The position numbers were made by a program, and so were the translations under genes. This document shows positions 7,426 to 15,599 of a stretch of 30,620 nt of DNA, in pieces. The stretch comes from an uncultured Eubacteriales bacterium (GTDB lineage Bacteria; Bacillota; Clostridia; Peptostreptococcales; Anaerovoracaceae). The notes below the pieces were generated by a model. That model saw nothing but the letters and a program-made list of their open reading frames with translations. It was not told the origin of the DNA and made no database searches. Location of the stretch: the NCBI GenBank assembly GCA_900542565.1, contig UQOC01000024.1:1-30620 (forward strand), given 5' to 3'. Position 1 is the stretch's first letter; the number at the start of each line of letters is the position of its first letter.

Positions 7426-8175
7426 ATGCTGCAAGAGATAAGGAAAAAAATGGTCATACTCAAAAACCATATGCCGTTCACGCCCGATATCAAAAGTTAT
7501 TTCAGGCATATTGAAGAACGGGAATGGCTCCACGCCAACCTTGAACTCGAAGGTTCATCACTGACACCCCAGCAGGCAGATTCGATGGCCGACGGAGAGA
7601 TATGCAGCGATGCGTCGGTGGGAGAGCATGTGGCCGTCCAGAAAATAGCCGGGCTTCCCGACAAAATGTGGAGCATGGCGGAGATGAAAAGAGAACTTGA
7701 GCTCAATCTTCTGAAGGAAATATATGTTTTCGTCTCGGCCATGGACGGAGCCGCAGATGACAGGCAGGGAAGCTGCTACAGGAAGCGTAACACCATAATA
7801 CAGGAACTAAGCTATACGCCGCCCTTGCCGTCAGAAATCCCAGGGATGATGGAACATCTGGCCGGCATGCTGATAGAGGCTGACGGTATAGACCCTCAGA
7901 GTGAAAAGTTTTTCCTCATGGCGGCCTCCATACATGATATGATAGCAGCCATCGTTCCGTATGGGCAGCAGGACAGGCTGGTAGCCAGGTCAGCGGCGGC
8001 TTATTATATGATAAGCAAAGGTTATCCCCTAATAACCTTCGACCTTAAAGAACAGGAATACAACCTGATGATCGAAAGGTACATAAAGACCGGAAAAAAC
8101 GATGAGTGCGCCGAAGCTCTCAAAAAGGCCCTGCTTGAAAGGCTGAGGCTCATGACCCAGTTGACCAGATATTGA
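7426..8175 (+). CDS. Fic-fold protein with degenerate catalytic motif
   Basis: This 249-residue protein aligns by eye with Fic AMP-transferases. It has an N-terminal ANLELEGSSLT segment (about 37-47, where the inhibitory-helix region sits), YRKRNTIIQ (about 118-126), a PP-S-IPGMMEHLAGML helix (about 132-149), an AASIHD helix and a C-terminal ARSAAAYYMISKGYPLI helix. The active-site loop, normally HPFxDGNGRxxR, reads VPYGQQDRLVAR at 177-188. The catalytic His is Val, the acidic residue is Gln, and the GNG anion-binding loop is gone. I infer a Fic-fold protein without AMP-transferase activity, perhaps a binding or regulatory protein. GGAGG before the ATG supports the start. The AI-2E-type gene follows after 49 nt. 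Confidence 0.65.
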   Translation: MLQEIRKKMVILKNHMPFTPDIKSYFRHIEEREWLHANLELEGSSLTPQQADSMADGEICSDASVGEHVAVQKIAGLPDKMWSMAEMKRELELNLLKEIYVFVSAMDGAADDRQGSCYRKRNTIIQELSYTPPLPSEIPGMMEHLAGMLIEADGIDPQSEKFFLMAASIHDMIAAIVPYGQQDRLVARSAAAYYMISKGYPLITFDLKEQEYNLMIERYIKTGKNDECAEALKKALLERLRLMTQLTRY

Positions 8176-8224
8176 ACTTGGGGTATTATAAATCTGTCAA
8201 AAGAGACTGATCAGGAGAGAGATT

Positions 8225-9529
8225 ATGGAAAAGAAGAAACGGATAAAAAGCAGATATGTAAAACTGGGCATATGTATCTTTGCCGCAGGGGCCGGACTGC
8301 TCCTGCTTTATTATCTGCTTTACAGCACAGCCAATGTCAGGAATATGGCAGGCACCATAAACGACATACTGACACCGTTTTATCTGGGGATCATCATGGC
8401 CTATCTGCTTTGTCCGATATATAACGGAACCCTCAAACTTGTCTATAGATACAGGAAAGACCGGTCAAAGACTCCGGTCAGAGGATACAAGACGGCCCGG
8501 TTCGTGGCCAGCCTCGTATCATTTGCCGTGCTGGTGATAGTTCTTGCCGGATTCTTCATGCTTATAATACCGGAACTGATAAACAGCGTTGTGGGCCTTG
8601 TCAGGGAGGCTCCTGCCTATATAGAGAACATCACGGCATGGGTTGAAAACAATATAGTAGAAAACCCTGCCCTTGCCGATCTGATAGAAGGGAGGCTGGA
8701 AAATGCTTATACCATGTTCCTGGAATGGGGGCAGAATAACCTGCTGCCGGGAGCAGAAACATTGCTGCTGAGGATATCCGAAGGCATTCTGGGAACTGTG
8801 GGGGCTGTGATAGATATGCTGGTAGCGTTCATAATATGCCTGTATGTCCTTAACAGCAAAGAAATATTTCTGGCCCAGGCAAAAAAAATAGTGCTTGCCG
8901 TGTGTTCGCCGGGGAGGGCGTCCCAGCTCTTTGAATTTGCTGACATATGTCACGATACTTTCGGAGGATTTATCAGCGGAAAGATCATAGATTCCATAAT
9001 GGTAGGCATACTATGCTTTATAGCCATGAGCATATTGGGACTGCCGTTTGCTCTGCTCATAAGCGTTGTTGTGGGGATAACGGATGTGATCCCTTTCTTC
9101 GGCCCGTTTATCGGAGCAGTTCCATCGGGGGTGCTGCTTTTGTTCATCGACCCGTGGGCTGCCGTTAAATTTGCCCTGTTGATACTTATACTCCAGCAGA
9201 TCGACGGCAACATAATAGCACCCAAGATATTGGGAAAGACCACAAGGCTGGCAAGCTTCTGGGTGCTCTTTGCCATCATAGTGGGAGGAGGCCTGTTCGG
9301 GCTGCCGGGGATGATACTGGGAGTGCCTACCATGGCAGTCATCTACATATATTTTGCCAGACTGATAAACAACAGGCTGGCAGACAGGAATCTTTCCACC
9401 ATGACAGAAGTATATGAAAATTTTGAAAAATACCAGATCAACAAGGAGGATATCTTTGGAAGAGAAGCGTGCGCATCTGACGGAAAAAATGGCGGGGCTG
9501 AAAGAACTGCTGATAAATACAGGAGCTGA
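8225..9529 (+). CDS. AI-2E family (PerM-type) membrane transporter
   Basis: This 434-residue membrane protein has two N-terminal hydrophobic segments, a soluble loop and a later cluster of segments containing the family signature (GxxxGKIIDSIMVGILCF, then DVIPFFGPFIGAVPSG and a ...QQIDGNIIAPKILG stretch). That order is typical of PF01594 proteins (YdiK, YhhT, TqsA, PerM). Members have been linked to autoinducer-2 or small-solute export and to Na+/H+ exchange, so the substrate is open. A short soluble tail of about 45 residues follows the last helix. AGGAGAG lies before the ATG. The 3' end overlaps murB by 74 nt, so transcription probably runs on into the envelope cluster. Confidence 0.9.
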   Translation: MEKKKRIKSRYVKLGICIFAAGAGLLLLYYLLYSTANVRNMAGTINDILTPFYLGIIMAYLLCPIYNGTLKLVYRYRKDRSKTPVRGYKTARFVASLVSFAVLVIVLAGFFMLIIPELINSVVGLVREAPAYIENITAWVENNIVENPALADLIEGRLENAYTMFLEWGQNNLLPGAETLLLRISEGILGTVGAVIDMLVAFIICLYVLNSKEIFLAQAKKIVLAVCSPGRASQLFEFADICHDTFGGFISGKIIDSIMVGILCFIAMSILGLPFALLISVVVGITDVIPFFGPFIGAVPSGVLLLFIDPWAAVKFALLILILQQIDGNIIAPKILGKTTRLASFWVLFAIIVGGGLFGLPGMILGVPTMAVIYIYFARLINNRLADRNLSTMTEVYENFEKYQINKEDIFGREACASDGKNGGAERTADKYRS

Positions 9530-10418
9530 AATTGAAGAAAATGTCCCGATGGGGAAATATACCTCTTTCCGGGCCGGAGGCCGGGCGGCCGTGGTTGTAT
9601 GCGCCGGGTCTGAACAGCAGCTTTTGTCAGTTCTTTCTGCTGTCAGCAACGCAGGAGTACCTCATACGATATTGGGGAACGGGACCAATACACTGTTCAG
9701 GGACAGCGGATACCAGGGCGTAGTGATACGCCTGGGCAGCGGATTTTCTTATATAGAGGAAGAATCCGGAGGAGACAGAGGAAAAGACGGAGAAAAAGTT
9801 TATCTCCGGTGCGGTGCGTCTGTGCTGCTGTCATCCCTTGCACGGAATATCCTGGACAGGAGTCTGACAGGCTTTGAATTTGCCTCAGGCATACCGGGCA
9901 GTCTGGGAGGAGCCCTGTTCATGAACGCCGGGGCATATGGCGGTGAGATGAAAGATATAGTGACAGAGGTACGGGCCGTATCTCCTGACGGAAGCGAGAT
10001 AAAGACTTTTACTGCAGAAGAAATGGAATTTGGCTACAGGCACAGTATTTTGCAGGAAAATGGATATATCGCTTCCGGAGCGGTCATCACACTGGCCGGG
10101 GGTGATCGCAGCAGGATCGCAGCAGTCATGAAAGAACTCAATGAAAAGCGAAACAGCAAGCAGCCCGTCAGTTATCCATCTGCCGGCAGCACTTTTAAAA
10201 GGCCTGAAGGACATTTCGCAGGCAGGCTCATAGAAGAAGCAGGGCTGAAAGGCGTTGCCATAGGCGGCGCCCAGGTGTCAACCCTCCACAGCGGCTTTAT
10301 CATAAACAAGGGAGGAGCTACGGCCACAGATATAATTGACCTGATTACTCTGGTCCAAAATACGGTATATGATAAAAAAGGAGTAATGCTCCAGCCGGAG
10401 GTAAGGATAATTGGATAA
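9456..10418 (+). CDS. murB: UDP-N-acetylenolpyruvoylglucosamine reductase
   Basis: This ~320-residue flavoprotein reduces UDP-GlcNAc-enolpyruvate to UDP-MurNAc in cytoplasmic peptidoglycan synthesis. Visible motifs are YTSFRAGGRA, LGNGTNTLF (FAD-binding), GIPGSLGGALFMNAGAYGGE, YRHSIL and PSAGSTFKRPEG, the last with the proton-donating Ser, plus a C-terminal FIINKGGATATDI. The start is taken as TTG at 9456 because AAGGAGG lies 5-6 nt upstream (9443-9449). ATG at 9489 is the alternative, with a weaker site. The chosen start overlaps the upstream membrane-protein gene by 74 nt. MurB followed by a PHP protein, RapZ and WhiA is a familiar Clostridia gene order. Confidence 0.93.
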   Translation: MEEKRAHLTEKMAGLKELLINTGAEIEENVPMGKYTSFRAGGRAAVVVCAGSEQQLLSVLSAVSNAGVPHTILGNGTNTLFRDSGYQGVVIRLGSGFSYIEEESGGDRGKDGEKVYLRCGASVLLSSLARNILDRSLTGFEFASGIPGSLGGALFMNAGAYGGEMKDIVTEVRAVSPDGSEIKTFTAEEMEFGYRHSILQENGYIASGAVITLAGGDRSRIAAVMKELNEKRNSKQPVSYPSAGSTFKRPEGHFAGRLIEEAGLKGVAIGGAQVSTLHSGFIINKGGATATDIIDLITLVQNTVYDKKGVMLQPEVRIIG

Positions 10419-11163
10419 ATACGAAAAGACCGCATGTCAGTACCGGATGACATACGACCATCATACACACACCATATATTCACATGGCAAGGGTACGATA
10501 GAGGACAATGTAAAGACAGCAGCTGCAAAGGGGCTCAGTTCCATTGCCATCACTGACCATGGGCCGGGACATCTGACTTATGGGATGAAGATGGAAAAGA
10601 TACCGGAAATGAAAGCTGAGATACAAAGACTCAGGGATATATATCCGTCGGTCAGGGTCTTGCTGGGTGTAGAGGCCAACACATTGCGGGTGCCGCCGTA
10701 TCTTGATGTAACAGAAAAAGACAAACAGCAGCTGGACATATTGCTGGCCGGCTATCACTTCGGGATACTGAAAGCAGGTATGGTACCCAATTATATATAC
10801 AGCAGGACAGGTGCCTTTGGCAGCGGCAGCTCGTCCCTGCTGGTGAAAAACACCGACATGATACTCAAAGCCCTGTATGAAAACAAGATCGACATACTGA
10901 CACATCCGGGGGACAAAGGGCCGTTTGACATCCACGACATAGCCGCAGCCTGCTGTGATACCGGGACAATGATCGAGATAAACGCAAAGCATAAACATCT
11001 GACGACAGAGGAAATAAAGATCGCCGCAAAGTTTGATGTTAAGTTTGTTATAGGCAGCGATGCCCATGTGCCGGACAAAGTCGGGGAATTTAAAGAACCG
11101 CTCATCAGAGCGCTGGAAGCAGGGCTTGAGCCGGAGAGGATAGACAACATAGAACGGATATGA
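10411..11163 (+). CDS. PHP-domain phosphoesterase (YcdX/histidinol-phosphatase-like)
   Basis: This 250-residue PHP-superfamily enzyme has the ordered metal-binding motifs DHHTHTIYSHG (about 16-26), ITDHGPGH, GVEANTL, DILTHPGDKGP, EINAKHKH and VIGSDAHVPDKVG. Together these form a trinuclear metal site for phosphate ester hydrolysis. Family members include histidinol phosphatases and YcdX-like phosphatases; the substrate here is unknown. The start is TTG at 10411, overlapping the murB stop by 8 nt, with GGAGG at 10397-10401. ATG at 10447 also precedes the first motif but lacks a good ribosome site. PHP genes between murB and rapZ are common in Clostridia, suggesting a shared envelope or sugar-phosphate role, which is an inference. 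Confidence 0.87.
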   Translation: MDKYEKTACQYRMTYDHHTHTIYSHGKGTIEDNVKTAAAKGLSSIAITDHGPGHLTYGMKMEKIPEMKAEIQRLRDIYPSVRVLLGVEANTLRVPPYLDVTEKDKQQLDILLAGYHFGILKAGMVPNYIYSRTGAFGSGSSSLLVKNTDMILKALYENKIDILTHPGDKGPFDIHDIAAACCDTGTMIEINAKHKHLTTEEIKIAAKFDVKFVIGSDAHVPDKVGEFKEPLIRALEAGLEPERIDNIERI

Positions 11164-11197
11164 TACTGCGCAGGTTTCAACATAGAAAGGAATACAT

Positions 11198-12049
11198 ATG
11201 GAAGTCGTAATGATAACCGGACTTTCGGGGGCCGGAAAGACGAAAGCCGCCGACTGGTTTGAGGACAAGGGATATTACTGTATAGACAACATGCCGCCTG
11301 CCCTCATCAAGAACTTTATAGATCTGGCCATGACAGGCAAGAGAAAGATCCAGAAGGCTGCATTTGTTGTGGACATAAGGGGCGGACAGTTTTTCGGAGA
11401 TCTGAAAGAGACCATAATATCCCTTGAGGACGATATAAATATCGATTTTAAGATATTGTTCATCGAAGCTTCTGATGAAGCACTGATACGCCGTTTCAAT
11501 GAGGCAAGGAGGACCCATCCTCTGGCGGCATCGCTGATGACAAGTGAAGCTATCCAGATAGAACGGGAAGAACTGGCTGAGCTGCGGAGCCATGCCAATT
11601 ATGTGATAGATACATCCAGCCTCAAGGTAGCTGAGATGAATTCGGAACTGGACAAACTGTTCGGCAGCAAGACCAAGAAAGCATCTTTTGTGCTCAACCT
11701 CATGTCCTTCGGGTACAAGCACGGCATGCCGGCTGAGGCCGACTGGGTCATAGATGTAAGGTTCATCCCAAACCCGTATTATGTGTCAAGCCTGAAAAAG
11801 CTTACGGGAAACAACAAAAAAGTCGCCCAGTATGTGATGAAGCAGGATATAACCAAAGAGTTTGTCAACCGTTTCCACGAGATCATAGCAAGGCTTTTGC
11901 CATGCTATGTCAAAGAAGGAAAATACAGTCTCACCATAGCATTTGGCTGTACCGGAGGCCAGCACAGATCGGTGGCGCTGGCAAACGAATTTTATAAAAT
12001 TTTTACGGCTGAAGGCTGGCGGGTAACCCTTGAACACCGGGAACTATAG
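11198..12049 (+). CDS. rapZ: RapZ/YvcJ nucleotide-binding protein
   Basis: This 283-residue P-loop protein has Walker A GLSGAGKT at the extreme N-terminus, CIDNMPPALI, the ARRTHPLA stretch and a C-terminal domain with FGYKHGMPAEADWVIDVRFIPNPYY and IAFGCTGGQHRSV. In E. coli RapZ guides RNase E to the GlmZ sRNA and controls GlcN6P synthesis. In Firmicutes the homologue YvcJ is a nucleotide-binding protein with links to competence and the envelope. AAAGGA upstream supports the ATG at 11198. The 3' end carries the promoter for the next gene (12030-12058). In most Firmicutes yvcK follows directly; here it does not. Confidence 0.93.
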   Translation: MEVVMITGLSGAGKTKAADWFEDKGYYCIDNMPPALIKNFIDLAMTGKRKIQKAAFVVDIRGGQFFGDLKETIISLEDDINIDFKILFIEASDEALIRRFNEARRTHPLAASLMTSEAIQIEREELAELRSHANYVIDTSSLKVAEMNSELDKLFGSKTKKASFVLNLMSFGYKHGMPAEADWVIDVRFIPNPYYVSSLKKLTGNNKKVAQYVMKQDITKEFVNRFHEIIARLLPCYVKEGKYSLTIAFGCTGGQHRSVALANEFYKIFTAEGWRVTLEHREL

Positions 12050-12058
12050 TGTTATAAT
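12030..12058 (+). promoter_or_regulatory. Strong promoter for kce, inside the rapZ 3' end
   Basis: TTGAAC (12030-12035), a 17-bp spacer and a perfect TATAAT (12053-12058) predict a start near 12065, about 38 nt before the kce ATG. The -35 box lies within rapZ coding sequence. A second TATAAT at 12078-12083 has no usable -35 box. Confidence 0.72.
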
Positions 12059-12102
12059 ATTTTAAGGTCACTAATTCTATAATAAGAATAAAGGAGATAA
12101 AA

Positions 12103-12933
12103 ATGGAAAAATTGATCATCAGTGCTTGCATCTGCGGCGCGGAAGTAACCAAGGAACAGAATCCTAATGTACCTTATACGGTAGAAGAAATCGCAAGAGA
12201 AGCAAAGGCTGCTTATGATGCAGGCGCAGCTTTGATCCACCTTCATGTAAGATGGGACGACGGAACTCCTACTCAGGATAAGGGCAGATTCCAGGAATGT
12301 ATCGACGCTATCAGAAAAGAATGTCCTGATGTTATTATTCAGCCTTCAACCGGCGGCGCTGTAGGCATGACCGATCTGGAAAGATTGCAGTCCACAGAAG
12401 TAGTACCTACTCCTGAAATGGCCACTCTTGACTGCGGTACCTGCAACTTCGGCGGAGACGAAGTATTCACCAACACTGACAACACCATCATAAACTTTGC
12501 CAAGATCCTTCAGGAAAGAGGCATCAAGCCTGAATGTGAAGTATTCGACAAAGGTATGATCGACACAGCCATGAAGACTGCCTACAAGAAAGGCTATCTG
12601 ACAAAGCCTATCCACTGGGATTTCGTTCTCGGCGTACAGATGACAGCTACCATCAGAGACCTGGTATACATGGTAGGCTCCATTCCTGAAGGTTCCACCT
12701 GGACAGCTACAGGCCTGGGCAAGAACGCCTGGCACATCGCAGCTGCTACCATCAGCATGGGCGGTCATGTAAGAGTAGGTTTCGAGGACAACCTGTATCT
12801 GGAAAAAGGCGTACTGGCCAAATCCAACGGAGAAATGGTAGAAAAAGTAGTTAAACTGGCTAAGCTCCTCGGCAGAGAGATCGCAACTCCTGACGAAGCA
12901 AGAGAAATCCTTGGACTGGCTCCTCGCAAATAG
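12103..12933 (+). CDS. kce: 3-keto-5-aminohexanoate cleavage enzyme (BKACE family)
   Basis: This 276-residue Zn-dependent TIM-barrel enzyme condenses 3-keto-5-aminohexanoate with acetyl-CoA to give 3-aminobutyryl-CoA and acetoacetate in lysine fermentation. Zn ligands H46 and H48 lie in IHLHVR, with a third candidate E228 in VGFEDN. E14 (GAEVT), the PSTGGAVGMTDLERL loop, the PEMATLDCGTCNFG block and R224 are also present. These agree with true Kce more than with generic BKACE members, but other beta-keto acids are possible. No kamDE, kdd or kal genes are nearby. Codon use is sharply different from neighbours: of 21 Ile codons 17 are ATC and only one is ATA, Arg is almost all AGA and Pro is mostly CCT. 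This indicates very high expression. AAGGAG precedes the ATG, and it has its own promoter and terminator. Confidence 0.87.
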   Translation: MEKLIISACICGAEVTKEQNPNVPYTVEEIAREAKAAYDAGAALIHLHVRWDDGTPTQDKGRFQECIDAIRKECPDVIIQPSTGGAVGMTDLERLQSTEVVPTPEMATLDCGTCNFGGDEVFTNTDNTIINFAKILQERGIKPECEVFDKGMIDTAMKTAYKKGYLTKPIHWDFVLGVQMTATIRDLVYMVGSIPEGSTWTATGLGKNAWHIAAATISMGGHVRVGFEDNLYLEKGVLAKSNGEMVEKVVKLAKLLGREIATPDEAREILGLAPRK

Positions 12934-12956
12934 TTCAATACATAGGAAGATCAGCA

Positions 12957-12984
12957 GAGGCGTCGCATAAGCGGCGCCTCGTTT
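12957..12984 (+). terminator. Hairpin terminator after kce
   Basis: GAGGCGTCGC (12957-12966), an ATAA loop and GCGGCGCCTC (12971-12980) form a 10-bp stem with one G-U pair. Only TTT follows, so termination may be partial and let some transcription reach whiA 31 nt later. Confidence 0.6.
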
Positions 12985-13015
12985 AATAACAGGGAAATGA
13001 CAGCAGGAGGGGACA

Positions 13016-13957
13016 ATGTCTTTCGCTTCAGAAGTAAAAAATGAGCTTTCCAGGGTATGGCCGGAAAAGAAATGCTGCCAGCTTGCAGAAATAGCAGGCT
13101 TTATCAGAGTGGCCGGAAGCATAGGCCTGGCCGGAGGCGGCAAGTTCAATATAATCCTCACATCTGAGGACCCTGCCGTGATCCGGCATTATAAGGCGCT
13201 CATACATGAGTATTTCAATGTGGACACGACTCTTTCGGTAGGAGAAGCCATCTCTGTGGGCAAAAAACACTCTTACAGCATAACCATCGATCCGGATAAC
13301 AGGAGTGAGCAGATACTCAGAGAAACCGGAATACTGCTGGTACGGGAGGGAAATAACTACATTTCCGACGGGATCTACGATGGTATCGTCAAGAGCAAAT
13401 GCTGCAAGAGGTCTTATCTCAGAGGTGTTTTTATGGGGAATGGAACCATGTCCGACCCGGAAAAGGCATATCATCTGGAATTTGTGTGCCACACGGAGGC
13501 TTTTGCCAGAGATCTGAGGAAACTCATAAATTCATTTGTCGATTTGCAGGCAAAGGAATATAAGCGGGGCAAGACATATGTGGTCTATATGAAAAAGGCC
13601 GACTATGTGGGCGATACGCTGGGGATAATGGGAGCAGATACCCATTCCCTCATAATTGAAAACACACTTGTAGAAAAATCCGTCAGGAACGATGCCAACC
13701 GGCTGGCCAACTGCGATAACGCAAATGTGGACAAGATCGTGGAGGCAGCCATGAAGCAGGTTCAGGCCATTGCAAAGATAGAGCAGACAAAAGGGCTCGG
13801 ATGGCTGCCTGAAAAGCTGCGGGAAACAGCCATACTCAGAAAGGAAAATCCTGATATTTCCATAGCCGCCCTTGGGGAAATGTGCGACCCGCCCCTCAAA
13901 AAATCCGGCATAAACAGTCGGCTGAGAAAGATAGAAGAGCTGGCTTCAAAGCTATAG
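13016..13957 (+). CDS. whiA: WhiA, LAGLIDADG-like DNA-binding regulator
   Basis: This 313-residue protein has the two WhiA parts: an N-terminal region derived from LAGLIDADG homing endonucleases (FASEVKNELSR, then AGFIRVAGSI and RGVFMGNGTMSDPEKAYHLEF) and a C-terminal helix-turn-helix (LREKENPDISI-like stretch near 283-295, LGEMCDPPLKKSGINSRLRKIEELA). WhiA controls sporulation genes in Streptomyces and affects cell division and chromosome segregation in B. subtilis. CAGGAGGGG precedes the ATG. It lies downstream of kce and not directly after yvcK. No strong terminator follows; a CCCCG/CGGGG dyad at about 13998-14014 lacks a T-tract. Confidence 0.94.
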   Translation: MSFASEVKNELSRVWPEKKCCQLAEIAGFIRVAGSIGLAGGGKFNIILTSEDPAVIRHYKALIHEYFNVDTTLSVGEAISVGKKHSYSITIDPDNRSEQILRETGILLVREGNNYISDGIYDGIVKSKCCKRSYLRGVFMGNGTMSDPEKAYHLEFVCHTEAFARDLRKLINSFVDLQAKEYKRGKTYVVYMKKADYVGDTLGIMGADTHSLIIENTLVEKSVRNDANRLANCDNANVDKIVEAAMKQVQAIAKIEQTKGLGWLPEKLRETAILRKENPDISIAALGEMCDPPLKKSGINSRLRKIEELASKL

Positions 13958-14063
13958 GCAAGATCAGCCGGCATATCATACCGTCCGTCACTGACTGGCC
14001 CCGGAATGAACGGGGATATGAACAGTTCCTTGTTTTAAAAAAAGTACATGTATACCGTATTCT

Positions 14064-14112
14064 TGCAAAAATCTCAACTTTTTGCAGAAAAAATGTGTAA
14101 AATAGAACACAT
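14064..14112 (+). promoter_or_regulatory. Two dyads upstream of gdhA
   Basis: TGCAAAAA (14064-14071) with TTTTTGCA (14079-14086), spacer 7 nt, and ATGTGT (14093-14098) with ACACAT (14107-14112), spacer 8 nt, are consecutive inverted repeats. A possible -10, TAAAAT (14098-14103), lies within the second. No good -35 was found, which fits a promoter needing an activator. The 191-nt gap from whiA to gdhA holds nothing else I recognise. Confidence 0.4.
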
Positions 14113-14121
14113 ATGTACTAA

Positions 14122-15483
<1,362 letters not shown>

Positions 15484-15509
15484 GAAATGCAGACTCTGCA
15501 CAGCCTTGT

Positions 15510-15561
15510 CCATGCCAGGGCCGGCCTCTGGCATGGCGTCCGCTGCCAGAGGCCGCATGCC
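15510..15561. repeat. Competing inverted repeats between convergent genes
   Basis: CCATGCCAG/CTGGCATGG (15510-15518 with 15528-15536) and CGGCCTCTGGC/GCCAGAGGCCG (15522-15532 with 15545-15555) share bases and cannot both form. A third pair, GGCATG/CATGCC (15531-15536 with 15556-15561), also competes. There is no T-tract on either strand. The 116-nt gap lies between the gdhA stop and the molybdoenzyme stop, so it may act as a bidirectional, non-canonical terminator. Confidence 0.5.
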
Positions 15562-15599
15562 TGCCATATCATAGACGCCATATGAGGTGGATCAACAGT

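Noticed and set aside
9414..9455. Upstream ATG (9414) as the murB start
   Set aside because: It lies deep inside the preceding membrane-protein gene without a ribosome site, while TTG at 9456 follows AAGGAGG at proper spacing.
12078..12083. Second TATAAT upstream of kce as a promoter
   Set aside because: There is no acceptable -35 box at 16-18 bp, and the upstream pair is far better.
13998..14014. CCCCG/CGGGG dyad as a whiA terminator
   Set aside because: The stem is only 5 bp and no T-tract follows directly.
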